Source: Ramlibacter paludis (GTDB taxonomy: Bacteria; Pseudomonadota; Gammaproteobacteria; Burkholderiales; Burkholderiaceae_C). From it: DNA of 64,000 nucleotides. Of the stretch, positions 49,701 through 58,926 are shown one piece after another. Within the stretch, counting starts at the first letter, position 1. Each line of letters opens with the position of its first letter. Where the stretch lies: assembly GCF_022012305.1 (NCBI RefSeq), contig NZ_JAKLTM010000003.1, positions 1 to 64,000 on the forward strand, in the 5' to 3' direction. The translations under genes were made by a program, and so were the position numbers. The notes under the pieces are model-generated. The model was given only the letters and a program-made list of their open reading frames with translations. It ran no database searches and was not told the origin of the DNA.

Positions 49701-50495
49701 TCAGGCCACCAGCCGCACCGCCGCCTTGTGCCCCAGCGCCCCCGAGATCTCGTTGGCGGTCGTCTGCAGCTTCGCCAGCCAGTTCTCGTCCAGCCGGTCC
49801 GCCGGCGCCGAGATCGACAAACCGGCCACCAGCCGCGCCTGGTCGTCGTAGATTCCCGCTGCCATGCAGCGCACACCCAGTTCGAGTTCCTCGTTGTCGC
49901 GCGCGATGCCGTACTGGCGCGCCTTGGCGAGCTCGCGCTCCAGCAGCGGCAGCTGCGTGATGCTGTTCTTGGTGTGGCCGGCCAGCCCGGTGCGGGTGGC
50001 GTAGGCGCGCACGCGCTGCGGATCGTCGGCAGCCAGGAACAGCTTGCCGGTGGAGGTGAGGTGCAGCGGCGCGCGGCCGCCGATGGCGCGCACCACCTGC
50101 ATGCCCGAGCGCTCGCTGTAGGCGCGCTCCACGTAGACGATCTCGTCGCCCTGGCGCACGCTCAGGTTGACCGGCTGCTGGATCTGCTTGTGCAGCTCGC
50201 GCATGGGCGCCAGCGCGGCGTCGCGCACGTTCAGGCGGGCCTTCACCAGGTTGCCCAGTTCCAGCAGGCGCATGCCCAGGCGGTAGCTGCCCGCCTCGGG
50301 CCGGTCGACGAAGCGGCCGGTGGCCAGGTCGTTCAGGATCCGGTGCGTGGTGGAAGGATGCAGCCCCGTCTTCTCGCTGATCTCCTTGAGCGAGACGGCA
50401 TCCTCGCGCGAAGCCAGCACGTCGATCAGCGCGAACATGCGCTCGATCACCTGGATGGTGGGAGTGGCCGCAGCCTGGTTATCGGTTTTTCGCAT
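49701..50495 (-). CDS. IclR-family transcriptional regulator
   Basis: A 264-aa regulator. The N-terminal winged helix (VSLKEISEKTGLHPSTTHRILNDL, in parts) binds DNA; the C-terminal IclR effector domain contains GRAPLHLTSTGKLFLA and GVRCMAAGIYDDQ. The effector and target genes are unknown; no catabolic operon is adjacent, so it may act at distant sites. Confidence 0.93.
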   Translation of the reverse strand: MRKTDNQAAATPTIQVIERMFALIDVLASREDAVSLKEISEKTGLHPSTTHRILNDLATGRFVDRPEAGSYRLGMRLLELGNLVKARLNVRDAALAPMRELHKQIQQPVNLSVRQGDEIVYVERAYSERSGMQVVRAIGGRAPLHLTSTGKLFLAADDPQRVRAYATRTGLAGHTKNSITQLPLLERELAKARQYGIARDNEELELGVRCMAAGIYDDQARLVAGLSISAPADRLDENWLAKLQTTANEISGALGHKAAVRLVA

Positions 50496-50555
50496 GGCGG
50501 AGTCATTTTACTTGGTGAAATCCAAGCAGCCCCGCCCAAGGGCAATTTGGAGAGC

Positions 50556-51299
50556 TCAGCCGGGAGCGCCGGGGGTCCAGTTGCCGTCCACCAGTACCTC
50601 GTGCGGGTGGAAGCGCGCCTTGTAGTTCATCTTGCCGCTCTCGGCGATCCAGTAGCCCAGGTAGACGTGCGGCAGCTTGAGCTTCTTCGCCTGGTCGATC
50701 TGCCACAGCACGCTGTAGGTGCCGTAGCTGGCGGCCGGCTCGGGCTCGTAGAAAGTGTAGACGGCGGAGATGCCGTCGTTCAGCACGTCGAGGATGGACA
50801 CCATGCGCAGCGCGCCGGGCTGGCCGTCCGCGCGCTTCTCGCGGAACTCCACCAGCCGCGAGTTCACGCGGCTTTGCAGCAGGAACTGCGTGTACTGGTC
50901 GATGCTGTCGTGGTCCATGCCGCCGCCCGCGTGGCGGCCGGTCTGGTAGCGCAGGTACAGGTGGTAGTGCTCGGGCACGAAGCACAGCTTGAGCACGCGC
51001 GCCTGCAGGTTCTCGTGGCGCGCCCAGGCCCGGCGCTGGCTGCGGCTGGGGGTGAACTGGTCCGCCTTGACGCGCAGCGGCACGCAGGCGCGGCAGCCGT
51101 CGCAGTAAGGGCGATAGGTGAACATGCCGCTGCGGCGGAAGCCGCCCGTCACCAGGTCGGAGTAAGCGTCGTTGTGGATCAGGTGGCTGGGCGTGGCCAC
51201 CTGCGAGCGCGCCTGCCGCCCCGGAAGATAGCTGCAAGGGTACGGCGCCGTCGCATAGAACTGCAGCGTCTGGAGCGGTAGGTCCTTGAGGTGCGTCAC
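50556..51299 (-). CDS. bpt: Bacterial arginyl/leucyl-type protein transferase (Bpt/Ate)
   Basis: A 247-aa aminoacyl-tRNA-protein transferase. In relatives such as Vibrio Bpt it transfers Leu to N-terminal Asp or Glu for ClpS/ClpAP degradation. The Cys motifs [10 protein letters not shown] and [13 protein letters not shown] and the C-terminal [18 protein letters not shown] are typical. It starts with GTG at 51299, overlapping the aat stop (GTGA), so both N-degron transferases are translated together. Confidence 0.92.
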   Translation of the reverse strand: MTHLKDLPLQTLQFYATAPYPCSYLPGRQARSQVATPSHLIHNDAYSDLVTGGFRRSGMFTYRPYCDGCRACVPLRVKADQFTPSRSQRRAWARHENLQARVLKLCFVPEHYHLYLRYQTGRHAGGGMDHDSIDQYTQFLLQSRVNSRLVEFREKRADGQPGALRMVSILDVLNDGISAVYTFYEPEPAASYGTYSVLWQIDQAKKLKLPHVYLGYWIAESGKMNYKARFHPHEVLVDGNWTPGAPG

Positions 51300-52039
51300 G
51301 CTGGTGCGATGGGCAGGAGTTCGTTCCAGTATACGGGCTCGAACCGCCAGTCGGCCGCCGGCAGTGCCGCCTGCCGGCCCACCTCCCCCACAAAGTCGCG
51401 GCGGGCGATTTCGCGCGCGCCCAGCGAGGCGAGATGGCGCGTGTTCTGCTGGCAGTCGATCATGGGCACCTGCGCCTGCCTGGCCCAGGCCACCAGGGCG
51501 GCGAGGGCGATCTTGGAGGCGTCGGGCACGCGCGTGAACATCGACTCGCCGAAGACCGCGCGGCCGATACGCACGCAATACAGGCCGCCGGCCAGTTCGC
51601 CGTCGATCCAGGTCTCCACGCTGTGCGCATAGCCCGCGCGATGGAAGTCCCGATAGGCGGCCACCATCGCCGGAACGATCCAGGTGCCCGATTGCCCGGG
51701 CCGCTGGCTGCCCGCGCAGTGGCTGATGACCTCGTCGAAGGCGCCGTCGAAGCGGATTTCGCAGCGCGGGTCGGCGCGGAATTTCGCGAGGGTCTTGCGC
51801 AGCGACCGGTGCAGCTTGAATTCACCGGTGAACAGCACCATGCGGGGATCGGTGCTCCACCACAGGATGGGCTGGCCCTCGCTGAACCACGGGAAGATGC
51901 CTGAGCCGTAGGCGCGAGCCAGCGTCTCCACGTCGAGGGCGCCGCCCGCGGCCAGCAGGCCGGGCGCCGGCTGCTTGTGGTCCCAGGCGCGGGAGGGGTC
52001 GGGGAAGGGATCGCCGGGGTTCAGCCAGGGCAGGTGCAT
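51296..52039 (-). CDS. aat: Leucyl/phenylalanyl-tRNA-protein transferase
   Basis: A 247-aa enzyme that adds Leu or Phe to proteins with N-terminal Lys or Arg, marking them for ClpS/Clp[66 protein letters not shown] (in parts) and [16 protein letters not shown] are diagnostic. The first gene of aat-bpt. The gap upstream to the PilZ gene is divergent. Confidence 0.96.
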   Translation of the reverse strand: MHLPWLNPGDPFPDPSRAWDHKQPAPGLLAAGGALDVETLARAYGSGIFPWFSEGQPILWWSTDPRMVLFTGEFKLHRSLRKTLAKFRADPRCEIRFDGAFDEVISHCAGSQRPGQSGTWIVPAMVAAYRDFHRAGYAHSVETWIDGELAGGLYCVRIGRAVFGESMFTRVPDASKIALAALVAWARQAQVPMIDCQQNTRHLASLGAREIARRDFVGEVGRQAALPAADWRFEPVYWNELLPIAPA

Positions 52040-52179
52040 CGCGCCTTAATTGTGCAGCGGCGTTCCGCACCGCGTCGCGCCGCGTGCGCCCTGTCCGACA
52101 GCGCGCGTCGCCACCTCACTACAAAGTCCGCCCCCACGCAGGCCTAGCTTGCATTCAACTGACCCAATCCGGACCTTCC

Positions 52180-52476
52180 ATGATGATTTCATCCGAACCG
52201 AGAGGGAGCGAGCAACGGACGGCGGTGCGTTTCGACACGCACCTGCCGATCCGCATCGACGGCGCCCGCGGCGTGGCGCACAACATCAGCAATACGGGGA
52301 TCTATTTCGAGACCGAAGCGCCGCAGTCGCCCGGGCAGCTGGTGAACGTGCTGGTGGAATACCAGGCGCAGGGCCGCAAGCGGCAGCTGCAGTGCGAGGG
52401 CCAGGTGCTGCGGGTGATCCGCGAGGATGGCCGCGTCGGCGTGGCCGCGCGGCTGCTGACGCCTTTTTTCGCGTAG
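52180..52476 (+). CDS. Small PilZ-domain protein
   Basis: A 98-aa protein consisting of little but a PilZ domain. RTAVRFDTHLPIRI is the N-terminal Arg-containing part and NISNTGIYFETE the D/N-x-S-x-x-G motif, both of the c-di-GMP site, though the first (RxxxR) motif is degenerate. It may report or sense c-di-GMP. The ATG is at 52180, followed by another in-frame ATG. It is convergent with a second PilZ gene, four bases away. Confidence 0.75.
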   Translation: MMISSEPRGSEQRTAVRFDTHLPIRIDGARGVAHNISNTGIYFETEAPQSPGQLVNVLVEYQAQGRKRQLQCEGQVLRVIREDGRVGVAARLLTPFFA

Positions 52477-52480
52477 GCCC

Positions 52481-52819
52481 TTAGTCGCCCGCCGGCGTCA
52501 TCGCGGCGACTGGCGACTGCGGGGCCAGCCTGGCACCGATGCGCCAGCCTTCGGGCAGGTCCTGCACGCTCACGACCTCCGCCTCGCAGGCGAGCGGATA
52601 GTTGTGGCCGTCCAGCAGGTACTCGATCACGACCTCCACGTGGGCGCCGATCGGGTAAGGATGGTCGGCAATGAAGGACAGGCCGCTGTGGCTGAGGTCC
52701 TCCGTGGTCGCGCCGCTGCCGTTCACGCGCACCGGCATGGCGGCCACGAAACGGTCCTCGCTGCGGCGCTCGCGCACCTGCAGCAGCACGGGGATCGTCA
52801 CAGCGGTGAGGGCCGTCAT
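52481..52819 (-). CDS. Second small PilZ-domain protein
   Basis: A 112-aa PilZ protein with RRSEDRFVAAMPVRV (RxxxR-like) and DLSHSGLSF (D-x-S-x-x-G), a more complete c-di-GMP site than its neighbour. It has no other domain. The stop lies four bases from the convergent PilZ gene. Target unknown. Confidence 0.78.
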   Translation of the reverse strand: MTALTAVTIPVLLQVRERRSEDRFVAAMPVRVNGSGATTEDLSHSGLSFIADHPYPIGAHVEVVIEYLLDGHNYPLACEAEVVSVQDLPEGWRIGARLAPQSPVAAMTPAGD

Positions 52820-53002
52820 GCACAGGACTGTTGGCCCAGCCGTGCCGGCATCCTGTAGGCCGCCGGCCCGCCACGTCGTCGGACGCTGCCGCGTGGCCGA
52901 GGCAAATCATGCCTCTGCGACTACGGCGCGGTCAGGCGTTTTCCGACAAGCGCCGGCCCGCCGGCCATCGCACGATGCGCTGTCTCTCCAAGGGAGCTTG
53001 CC

Positions 53003-53158
53003 ATGCCGCACGACACCGATTCCTTCCGGTCCCCAGGCTGGGCGCGCGCCGCCGCCGTGGACGCGGGCGGTGCTTTCGAGAGCCTCAGCTGGTGGCTCAT
53101 GGGCGGCGCGACCTTGCTGGTGTGGACGGGCCTGGCGCTGCTGCTGACCAGCGCCTGA
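53003..53158 (+). CDS. Small single-pass membrane protein
   Basis: A 51-aa frame with a good AAGGGAG site seven bases before the ATG. The C-terminal half (LMGGATLLVWTGLALLLTSA) is one hydrophobic helix; the N-terminus is soluble and acidic. Homology is not recognised. The ribosome site and the clean membrane segment argue for a real gene. Confidence 0.55.
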   Translation: MPHDTDSFRSPGWARAAAVDAGGAFESLSWWLMGGATLLVWTGLALLLTSA

Positions 53159-53224
53159 AAAGCGTGGGGGCAGGGCTCACGGCGCTGGCCTGGGGCGGCG
53201 GTCTGTGCCACACTTGAGGTGACC

Positions 53225-53431
53225 ATGCCTGCCCCCAACGACGACCGCAACACGCTCCTGCCCGAAGGCCGGCGCTGGGGCCGTGGCGCCAGCAGCATCG
53301 TTCCCTATCTCTACGTTTCGCTGCTGGTGAAGCCCTTCACCCGCTCGCCCGACGAAGAGGGCGATTTCATCCGCAATCCGGTGTTCCCGCACATGGAGCA
53401 CACGCTGCGCATGCTGCGCCGCGGGCACTGA
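53225..53431 (+). CDS. Hypothetical small protein
   Basis: A 68-aa protein with no motif I know. It is rich in Pro and Arg at both ends with a hydrophobic middle (SSIVPYLYVSLLVKPF) too short for a clear membrane helix. GAGGTGA lies just upstream of the ATG at 53225. It follows the 51-aa gene by 66 bases and may be co-transcribed. Confidence 0.55.
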   Translation: MPAPNDDRNTLLPEGRRWGRGASSIVPYLYVSLLVKPFTRSPDEEGDFIRNPVFPHMEHTLRMLRRGH

Positions 53432-53435
53432 ACGC

Positions 53436-53798
53436 TCAATCCGCGGCCTGAAGCCAGGCCAGGGCTTCCTTCTCGTCGTCGAACACCGTCACCTGGGTGC
53501 CGTCGCGTCGCGCCGCCTTTTCGCTGATGCGGGTGACGCGTTCGCGCGGCACGACGGAGGCGATCTTGCGCAGGTGCGCCAGGCTGGCGGCCGTCTCGAG
53601 TCCCAGTGTGCGCTGCTCCGCCTCCGAGAAAGGCGTGCTCACCTGGCGCAGGTCCACCAGCAGCGCGTCGTGCTTCCAGTTGCTGCTGTCGACGCCCAGC
53701 ACGTGGATCAGGGCGACGAGCTCGTCGATGCCGGGCGTGCCCTTGATGGCGACGCGGGTGTAGAACTGCTTCTGCGTGACCGAGACGTCGAAGGCCAT
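53436..53798 (-). CDS. SpoIIAA-like / STAS-fold domain protein
   Basis: A 120-aa protein with alternating strands and helices of the STAS/SEC14-like (SpoIIAA-like) type: KGTPGIDELVALIHVLG, ALLVDLRQVSTPFS and VTVFDDEKEALAWLQAAD. This family is common in bacteria without known function. An ATG at 53816 six codons earlier is an alternative start. Convergent with the preceding small gene, five bases apart. Confidence 0.65.
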   Translation of the reverse strand: MAFDVSVTQKQFYTRVAIKGTPGIDELVALIHVLGVDSSNWKHDALLVDLRQVSTPFSEAEQRTLGLETAASLAHLRKIASVVPRERVTRISEKAARRDGTQVTVFDDEKEALAWLQAAD

Positions 53799-53966
53799 GG
53801 CGATCCACTTTGCCATGCGAGGGCGACGCACGGCAATTGCGGCGCTGCGCGACTTGGTATCTTTTGGCAAATGGCGGCGAAAGAAATCGCCGGACGCGGC
53901 TTGCGGACCCGCGGCTGGCGTCGTTTCCCTACAGCGCGGCCGCGCCGACGCGCGCATCCTGAGCGC

Positions 53967-54197
53967 ATGATCTCCGCCGAATACACGCGAACCACCGGTC
54001 GCAGCCTCACCTACCGCATCCGCGCCGACGACTGGGGTGGCTACCGCATCTACCTCGGGGAGCTCGAGCTGGCGAGCGGTCGCGACACCTTGAGCGCGCA
54101 CGGCTCGCACCGCGCGCCGAACAAGCGCAAGGCCATCGGGGCGATGCACATCGCGAAGGAAGCGATCGAGAGCCTGCGCTTCATGCGCGAGTTCTGA
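53967..54197 (+). CDS. Hypothetical small protein
   Basis: A 76-aa protein of unknown function with alternating strands (RSLTYRIRADDWGGYRIYLGELELASG) then a basic helix (NKRKAIGAMHIAKEAIESLRFM). The ATG at 53967 begins a compact protein; upstream in-frame residues look like read-through. The two tRNA-Asn genes follow on the other strand. Confidence 0.55.
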   Translation: MISAEYTRTTGRSLTYRIRADDWGGYRIYLGELELASGRDTLSAHGSHRAPNKRKAIGAMHIAKEAIESLRFMREF

Positions 54198-54221
54198 TCG
54201 ATCGCGCGAGGCGGAAGGATT

Positions 54222-54297
54222 TGGCTCCCCGACCTGGGCTCGAACCAGGGACCTACGGATTAACAGTCCGGCGCTCTACCGACTGAGCTATCGGGGA
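54222..54297 (-). tRNA. tRNA-Asn (GTT)
   Basis: A 76-nt cloverleaf read on the minus strand with TCCCCGA acceptor stem, GACTGTTAATCC anticodon loop (anticodon GTT), GGTTCGA T-loop and encoded CCA. Identical to the second copy. Confidence 0.97.
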
Positions 54298-54313
54298 ATG
54301 GGTGTCGGCGATG

Positions 54314-54344
54314 AAAAGGCCCCGCACATTGCGTGCGAGGCCTT
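54314..54344 (-). terminator. Terminator between the two tRNA-Asn genes
   Basis: On the minus strand AAGGCCTCGCAC/GTGCGGGGCCTT (one mismatch) with a five-base loop, followed by TTTT. It lies after the upstream tRNA copy, so the two tRNAs may be separate units. Confidence 0.6.
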
Positions 54345-54351
54345 GTTGTTT

Positions 54352-54427
54352 TGGCTCCCCGACCTGGGCTCGAACCAGGGACCTACGGATTAACAGTCCG
54401 GCGCTCTACCGACTGAGCTATCGGGGA
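54352..54427 (-). tRNA. tRNA-Asn (GTT), second copy
   Basis: Same 76-nt sequence as 54222-54297, anticodon GTT with encoded CCA. A recent tandem duplication. Confidence 0.97.
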
Positions 54428-54483
54428 ACAAGCCTTAGATTATATGCTGAATTCGGCGGGTTCCTGGCGAGCTCTGCCGTCGT

Positions 54484-55596
54484 TCAGTCGAAGACCGGCG
54501 TCTCCACGCCCAGCACCTTGTGCAGCTTGGGGCTGGTGGTCGTGTACTGCAGGTGGATCTTCTTGTCCGGGAAGATGAAGGGCGCGGCGGCGAAGGCAGC
54601 CAGCGCGCATTCGTGGAAGCCCGAGAGGATCAGCTTCTTCTTGCCCGGATAGGTGTTGATGTCGCCCACCGCGAAGATGCCAGGCACGTTGGTCTGGAAC
54701 TTCTCGGTGTCCACCTTCAGCTGCTTGCGCTCGATGTCCAGGCCCCAGTCGGCGATGGGCCCGAGCTTGGGCGAGAGGCCGAAGAACACCAGCAGCTGGT
54801 CGGCCGGCACCACGCGCGTGACGCCGTCGCCACCGGTGACCTTCGCACCCGTGAGCACGCCGTCCTTCTCCTCGATGCCCGTGACCTGGCCGACGATGAA
54901 CTGCATCTCCATCGCGTCGCACAGCTCGTGCATCTTGGCGACCGAAGCGGGCGCGGCGCGGAAGCCGTCGCGGCGGTGCACCAGGATCACGCTCTCCGCC
55001 TTGTTCGGGTTGCCGTCGTCGTTGCCGGCGCAGAAGTTCAGCGCCCAGTCGAGCGCGGAGTCGCCGCCGCCCACGATCAGCAGGTTCTTGCCCGCGAAGT
55101 CCGCCGGGTTCTTCACGCGGTACGCCAGCTGCGTGCCGTTGTACTTGTCCAGGCCTTCCACCTTGAGCTGCTTGGGCTCGAACGCGCCGACGCCGGCGGC
55201 GATGAAGATGGTCTTGGTGAGGAACTGCGTGCCCTTGGAGGTCTCGACGAAGAAGCGGCCGTCGTCCTGCTTCTGCACCACGGACACGGTCTGTCCGAGG
55301 TGGAAGGTCGCGCCGAAAGGCTCGATCTGCTTGAGCAGCGCGTCGGTCAGTTCCTTGCCGGTGCACACCGGAATGGCCGGGATGTCGTAGATCGGCTTGT
55401 CCGGATACAGCTCGATCGGCTGGCCGCCCGGATAGGCGAGCGAGTCGATGACGTGCGCCTTGATCTCCAGCAGGCCGAGCTCGAACACCTGGAACAGGCC
55501 GACGGGACCGGCGCCCACGATGACGGCGTCGGTCTCGATCGGGCCGTCATGCGCGGCGGCGGTCTTGATCACTTCTTCGTTGAGTTTGAGTTCCAT
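54484..55596 (-). CDS. Ferredoxin/flavodoxin-NADP reductase (thioredoxin-reductase-like)
   Basis: A 370-aa FAD enzyme. The FAD-binding [17 protein letters not shown], the NADP motif [15 protein letters not shown] and the C-terminal [24 protein letters not shown] (in parts) identify the TrxR-like ferredoxin-NADP reductase family. The redox-active CxxC of thioredoxin reductase is absent. It lies directly after fdxA and the sulfate-assimilation genes, so it probably feeds electrons to CysI through FdxA. Confidence 0.9.
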   Translation of the reverse strand: MELKLNEEVIKTAAAHDGPIETDAVIVGAGPVGLFQVFELGLLEIKAHVIDSLAYPGGQPIELYPDKPIYDIPAIPVCTGKELTDALLKQIEPFGATFHLGQTVSVVQKQDDGRFFVETSKGTQFLTKTIFIAAGVGAFEPKQLKVEGLDKYNGTQLAYRVKNPADFAGKNLLIVGGGDSALDWALNFCAGNDDGNPNKAESVILVHRRDGFRAAPASVAKMHELCDAMEMQFIVGQVTGIEEKDGVLTGAKVTGGDGVTRVVPADQLLVFFGLSPKLGPIADWGLDIERKQLKVDTEKFQTNVPGIFAVGDINTYPGKKKLILSGFHECALAAFAAAPFIFPDKKIHLQYTTTSPKLHKVLGVETPVFD

Positions 55597-55602
55597 AAGA
55601 CT

Positions 55603-55932
55603 TTACTTGACCAGCTCGGACAGTTTGCCCGGCTTGTCCTTCCATTCTTCGGCGTCCGGCAGGGCCGGCTTGCGCTTGGTGATGCTCTTCCAGCCCGGCG
55701 CCTGCGCGAGCTCCACGTTGATCTTGATGAAGGCGACCTGGTCCGCCGGCACGTCTTCTTCCGCGTAGATCGCGTTGACAGGGCACTCCGGGATGCAGAC
55801 CGCGCAGTCGATGCACTCGTCCGGGTCGATCACCAGCATGTTCGGACCCTCGCGGAAACAGTCCACGGGGCAGACATCCACGCAATCGGTGTATTTGCAG
55901 CGGATGCAGGATTCGGTGACGACGTGAGTCAT
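55603..55932 (-). CDS. fdxA: Ferredoxin FdxA (seven-iron type)
   Basis: A 109-aa [3Fe-4S][4Fe-4S] ferredoxin. [18 protein letters not shown] and [17 protein letters not shown] are the cluster motifs; the C-terminal extension is typical of FdxA. It lies 65 bases after cysN and six before the reductase, so it probably belongs to the sulfite-reduction chain. Confidence 0.95.
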   Translation of the reverse strand: MTHVVTESCIRCKYTDCVDVCPVDCFREGPNMLVIDPDECIDCAVCIPECPVNAIYAEEDVPADQVAFIKINVELAQAPGWKSITKRKPALPDAEEWKDKPGKLSELVK

Positions 55933-55997
55933 TGTTCTACGTGAGGGTCGGGGAAACCCTTGATTTTATTTGCTTTTGCGCCCAGCGCCCGGAGAGT

Positions 55998-57266
55998 TCA
56001 GCGAACCAGCACCGCCCCGGAGGTTTTATGGGTCGCCGTGTCCACGAGCACCAGGGCCCCCAGCGTGCGCGAACGGGCATAGGGAAGGGTCGCCAAGGGC
56101 TCCTGCAGCGCCAGTTCGACGTGGCCGATGCCGTTGGGCTCCAGGTGGTCGGCGTCCTCTTCGGCCAGGGTATTCACGTCCAGCTTGTGCACGATGCGCT
56201 TGACCTTGGCCTTGACCCAGCGGTGGCCATGCAGCGCCCAGTAGACGCGGCCGGCCACCAGGGGCTCGTCGTCGAGCCAGGCGATGGTGGCGGAAAGTTC
56301 CCGCGACGGCGTGATCGCGCCGGGCGCCAGCAGCCAGTCGCCGCGCGAGACGTCGACTTCGCGGTCCAGGACGATGCCGGCGCTGTGGCGGGCGCCGATC
56401 TCGCCCGGCTGGCGCGCGTGATCGAGGACCTGCGCCACGGTGGCGGCCTGGCCGCTGGGCAGCACCGTGACCGGCATGCCGACCCGCGCTTCACCTGTGG
56501 CGACGCGGCCCCAGAACACGCGGCGGCCTTGCGAGGTGTCGGCGGACGACGAGAACTTCTCGACCCACTGCACCGGGAAGGCAAAGGCTTCGTCGGTCTC
56601 GGCCGGGGTCACGTCGAGTTGTTCCAGCACCTGCAGCAGCGAGGGGCCGTTGTAGGCGCACCAGCCCGGCTGGGCCTCGACCACGTTGTGGCCCTGGAGC
56701 GCGGAGATCGGCACGATGGCGCGGGCATCGACGCCGGCGGCTTCGGTGAAGGTCTCCAGCGCGGCACGGATGTTGGTAAAGGCCACGGTGGGGTCTTCCA
56801 CCGCATCGAGCTTGTTGACGGCGAAGATGATGGCGGGCACGCGCAGCAGGTTGGCCAGCAGCGTGTGGCGGCGCGTCTGTGGCAGCAGTTCCAGGGCCGG
56901 GTCCTGCCACTTCAGCTTGGTCGCATCGACCAGCACCACGGCGGCGTCGGCGCTGGAGGCGGCCGTCACCATGTTGCGGGTGTACTGCTCGTGGCCGGGC
57001 GCGTCGCCGATGATGAACTTGCGCGCCGCCGTGGCGAAGTAGCGGTAGGCCACGTCGATGGTGATGCCTTGCTCGCGTTCGGCGGAAAGGCCGTCGGTGA
57101 ACAGCGCCAGGTCGGCCTGGCCGGACTTCGACACCGAAGCCAGCTGGTCCTGCAGCACGGCGCGGCTGTCCACCAGCAGGCGGCCGATCAGCGTGCTCTT
57201 GCCGTCATCGACGGAGCCGCACGTGATGAACCGGAGCGCGGCGTCGTGATCCTTGGATGCGGTCAT
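55998..57266 (-). CDS. cysN: Sulfate adenylyltransferase subunit 1 (GTPase)
   Basis: A 422-aa EF-Tu-like GTPase that drives sulfate activation by CysD. P-loop TCGSVDDGKSTLIGRLL, DAPGHEQYTRNMVTAAS and VNKLDAVEDP are present. It lacks the fused APS kinase (CysC) domain of NodQ. The ATG shares one base with the cysD stop (TGATG). Confidence 0.97.
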   Translation of the reverse strand: MTASKDHDAALRFITCGSVDDGKSTLIGRLLVDSRAVLQDQLASVSKSGQADLALFTDGLSAEREQGITIDVAYRYFATAARKFIIGDAPGHEQYTRNMVTAASSADAAVVLVDATKLKWQDPALELLPQTRRHTLLANLLRVPAIIFAVNKLDAVEDPTVAFTNIRAALETFTEAAGVDARAIVPISALQGHNVVEAQPGWCAYNGPSLLQVLEQLDVTPAETDEAFAFPVQWVEKFSSSADTSQGRRVFWGRVATGEARVGMPVTVLPSGQAATVAQVLDHARQPGEIGARHSAGIVLDREVDVSRGDWLLAPGAITPSRELSATIAWLDDEPLVAGRVYWALHGHRWVKAKVKRIVHKLDVNTLAEEDADHLEPNGIGHVELALQEPLATLPYARSRTLGALVLVDTATHKTSGAVLVR

Positions 57267-58198
57267 CAGAAATACCCGTCCTTCTTGCGCTTTTCCATCG
57301 AGGCTTCCGAGGTCTTGTCGTCCATGCGCGTGGCGCCGCGCTCGCTGACGTCGACGGTCAGCGTCTCGGCCACCACGTCGCTCGCATCGGCGGCGTCGCT
57401 GGCCACCGGGCAGGTGCAGGTGATGTCGCCCACCGTGCGGAAGCGCACCGTGCGCGTTTCCACCGTCTCGCCGGGCTTGGGCGGCGTGATGTCGGTCACC
57501 GGCACCAGCAGGCCGCGGCGCTCCACCACCTGCCGTTCATGGGCGTAATAGATGGACGGCAGCGCGATCCGTTCCCGCTCGATGTACTGCCACACGTCCA
57601 GCTCGGTCCAGTTGGAGATGGGGAAGACGCGGAAGTGCTCGCCCGGCTGCAGGCGCGTGTTGAACAGCGTCCACAGCTCGGGGCGCTGCGCCTTGGGCTG
57701 CCATTGGCCGAAGCTGTCGCGGTGGGAGAAGATGCGCTCCTTGGCGCGGGCCTTTTCCTCGTCGCGGCGCGCGCCGCCGATCAGCGCGTCGAAGCGGAAT
57801 TCCTCGATGGCTTCCAGCAGCGTCACCGACTGGTGCACGTTGCGGCTTTCGTCGGGACGCGCCAGGCGCACCGTGCCGCGCTTCATCGAGTCTTCCACGC
57901 TGCGCACGATCAGCTCGGCGCCGAGTTCCTTCGCCCGGAAGTCGCGGAAGTCCGTGACCTCGGGGAAGTTGTGGCCGGTGTCGATCATCAGCAGCGGATA
58001 CGGGATGCGGCCCTGGCCGAAGGCCTTCTCGGCGCACTTCAAGAGCACCAGCGAGTCCTTGCCGCCGGAGAACAGCAGGGTGGGGCGCTCGAAGGCGCCG
58101 GCCACTTCGCGCAGCACGAAGATGGCTTCCTCCTCCAGCGAATCCAGGTGGCGGTTGCTGATGCGCCCCAGCAGCTGGGGTTCGGTACGCGCGTTCAT
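57266..58198 (-). CDS. cysD: Sulfate adenylyltransferase subunit 2
   Basis: A 310-aa ATP sulfurylase catalytic subunit that makes adenylyl sulfate from ATP and sulfate. The PP-loop LLFSGGKDSLVLLKCAEKAF, LMIDTGHNFPEV and GGARRDEEKARAKERIFS are diagnostic. The ATG at 58198 overlaps the cysH stop (ATGA). Confidence 0.97.
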   Translation of the reverse strand: MNARTEPQLLGRISNRHLDSLEEEAIFVLREVAGAFERPTLLFSGGKDSLVLLKCAEKAFGQGRIPYPLLMIDTGHNFPEVTDFRDFRAKELGAELIVRSVEDSMKRGTVRLARPDESRNVHQSVTLLEAIEEFRFDALIGGARRDEEKARAKERIFSHRDSFGQWQPKAQRPELWTLFNTRLQPGEHFRVFPISNWTELDVWQYIERERIALPSIYYAHERQVVERRGLLVPVTDITPPKPGETVETRTVRFRTVGDITCTCPVASDAADASDVVAETLTVDVSERGATRMDDKTSEASMEKRKKDGYF

Positions 58199-58923
58199 GC
58201 GGCGGCTTTCTCTTCGTGTTTCACGTGCAGGCCGCATTCCTTCGCGGCCTCGTCCTCCCACCACCAGCGGCCGGCGCGGAAGTCCTCGCCGAGGCTGATG
58301 GCGCGCGTGCAGGCCGCGCAGCCGATGCTGGGATAGAACTGGTCGTGCAGCGGGTTGTAGTCGACGCCGTGGGCGCCGATGTAGTGCCAGACGTCGCCCC
58401 AGGTCCAGTCGGCCAGCGGGTTGAGCTTCACGCGCTTCACGTCGCTGGTGTCGACCTGCGGCACGTCGGCGCGGGCGTTCGACTGCTCGCGGCGCAGGCC
58501 GGTGATCCAGGCCTTCTGGCCAGACAGCGCGCGCTCCAGCGGCTCCATCTTGCGGATGCCGCAGCAGGCCTTGCGCAGTTCGATGGAGCGGTACATCGCT
58601 TCCTTGCCTTCGCGGGCGACGAACTGGATCACGCTCTCGTTCACCGGGCGGTAGACCTCCACCGGCGCGCGCGACGCGGCCTGCGTGCGTTCCAGCAGCG
58701 CCAGCGTCTCGTCGTGGAGCATGCCGGTCTCGAGCACGAACACCGGGATGTCCAGCCCCAGGCTGTTGATCAGGTGCGTGATGACGACGTCCTCGGCGCC
58801 CAGGCTCGAGGCCTGCTTGACCGGCGCGAACTCGCCCGCGGCGCGGCGCAGCAGCTGCTGCGTCTGCGCCAGCTTCGCGTCGAAGTCCTTCGAAGGACGC
58901 GCGTGCAGGTCGATCGCACCCAT
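58195..58923 (-). CDS. cysH: Adenylyl-sulfate (APS) reductase CysH
   Basis: A 242-aa enzyme that reduces APS to sulfite. The KACCGIRK and CAACTRAI cysteines (CC...CxxC) mark the [4Fe-4S] APS-type enzyme, which does not need APS kinase, consistent with no cysC here. The catalytic ECGLH is near the C-terminus. It overlaps cysD by ATGA. Confidence 0.95.
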   Translation of the reverse strand: MGAIDLHARPSKDFDAKLAQTQQLLRRAAGEFAPVKQASSLGAEDVVITHLINSLGLDIPVFVLETGMLHDETLALLERTQAASRAPVEVYRPVNESVIQFVAREGKEAMYRSIELRKACCGIRKMEPLERALSGQKAWITGLRREQSNARADVPQVDTSDVKRVKLNPLADWTWGDVWHYIGAHGVDYNPLHDQFYPSIGCAACTRAISLGEDFRAGRWWWEDEAAKECGLHVKHEEKAAA

Positions 58924-58926
58924 CGC

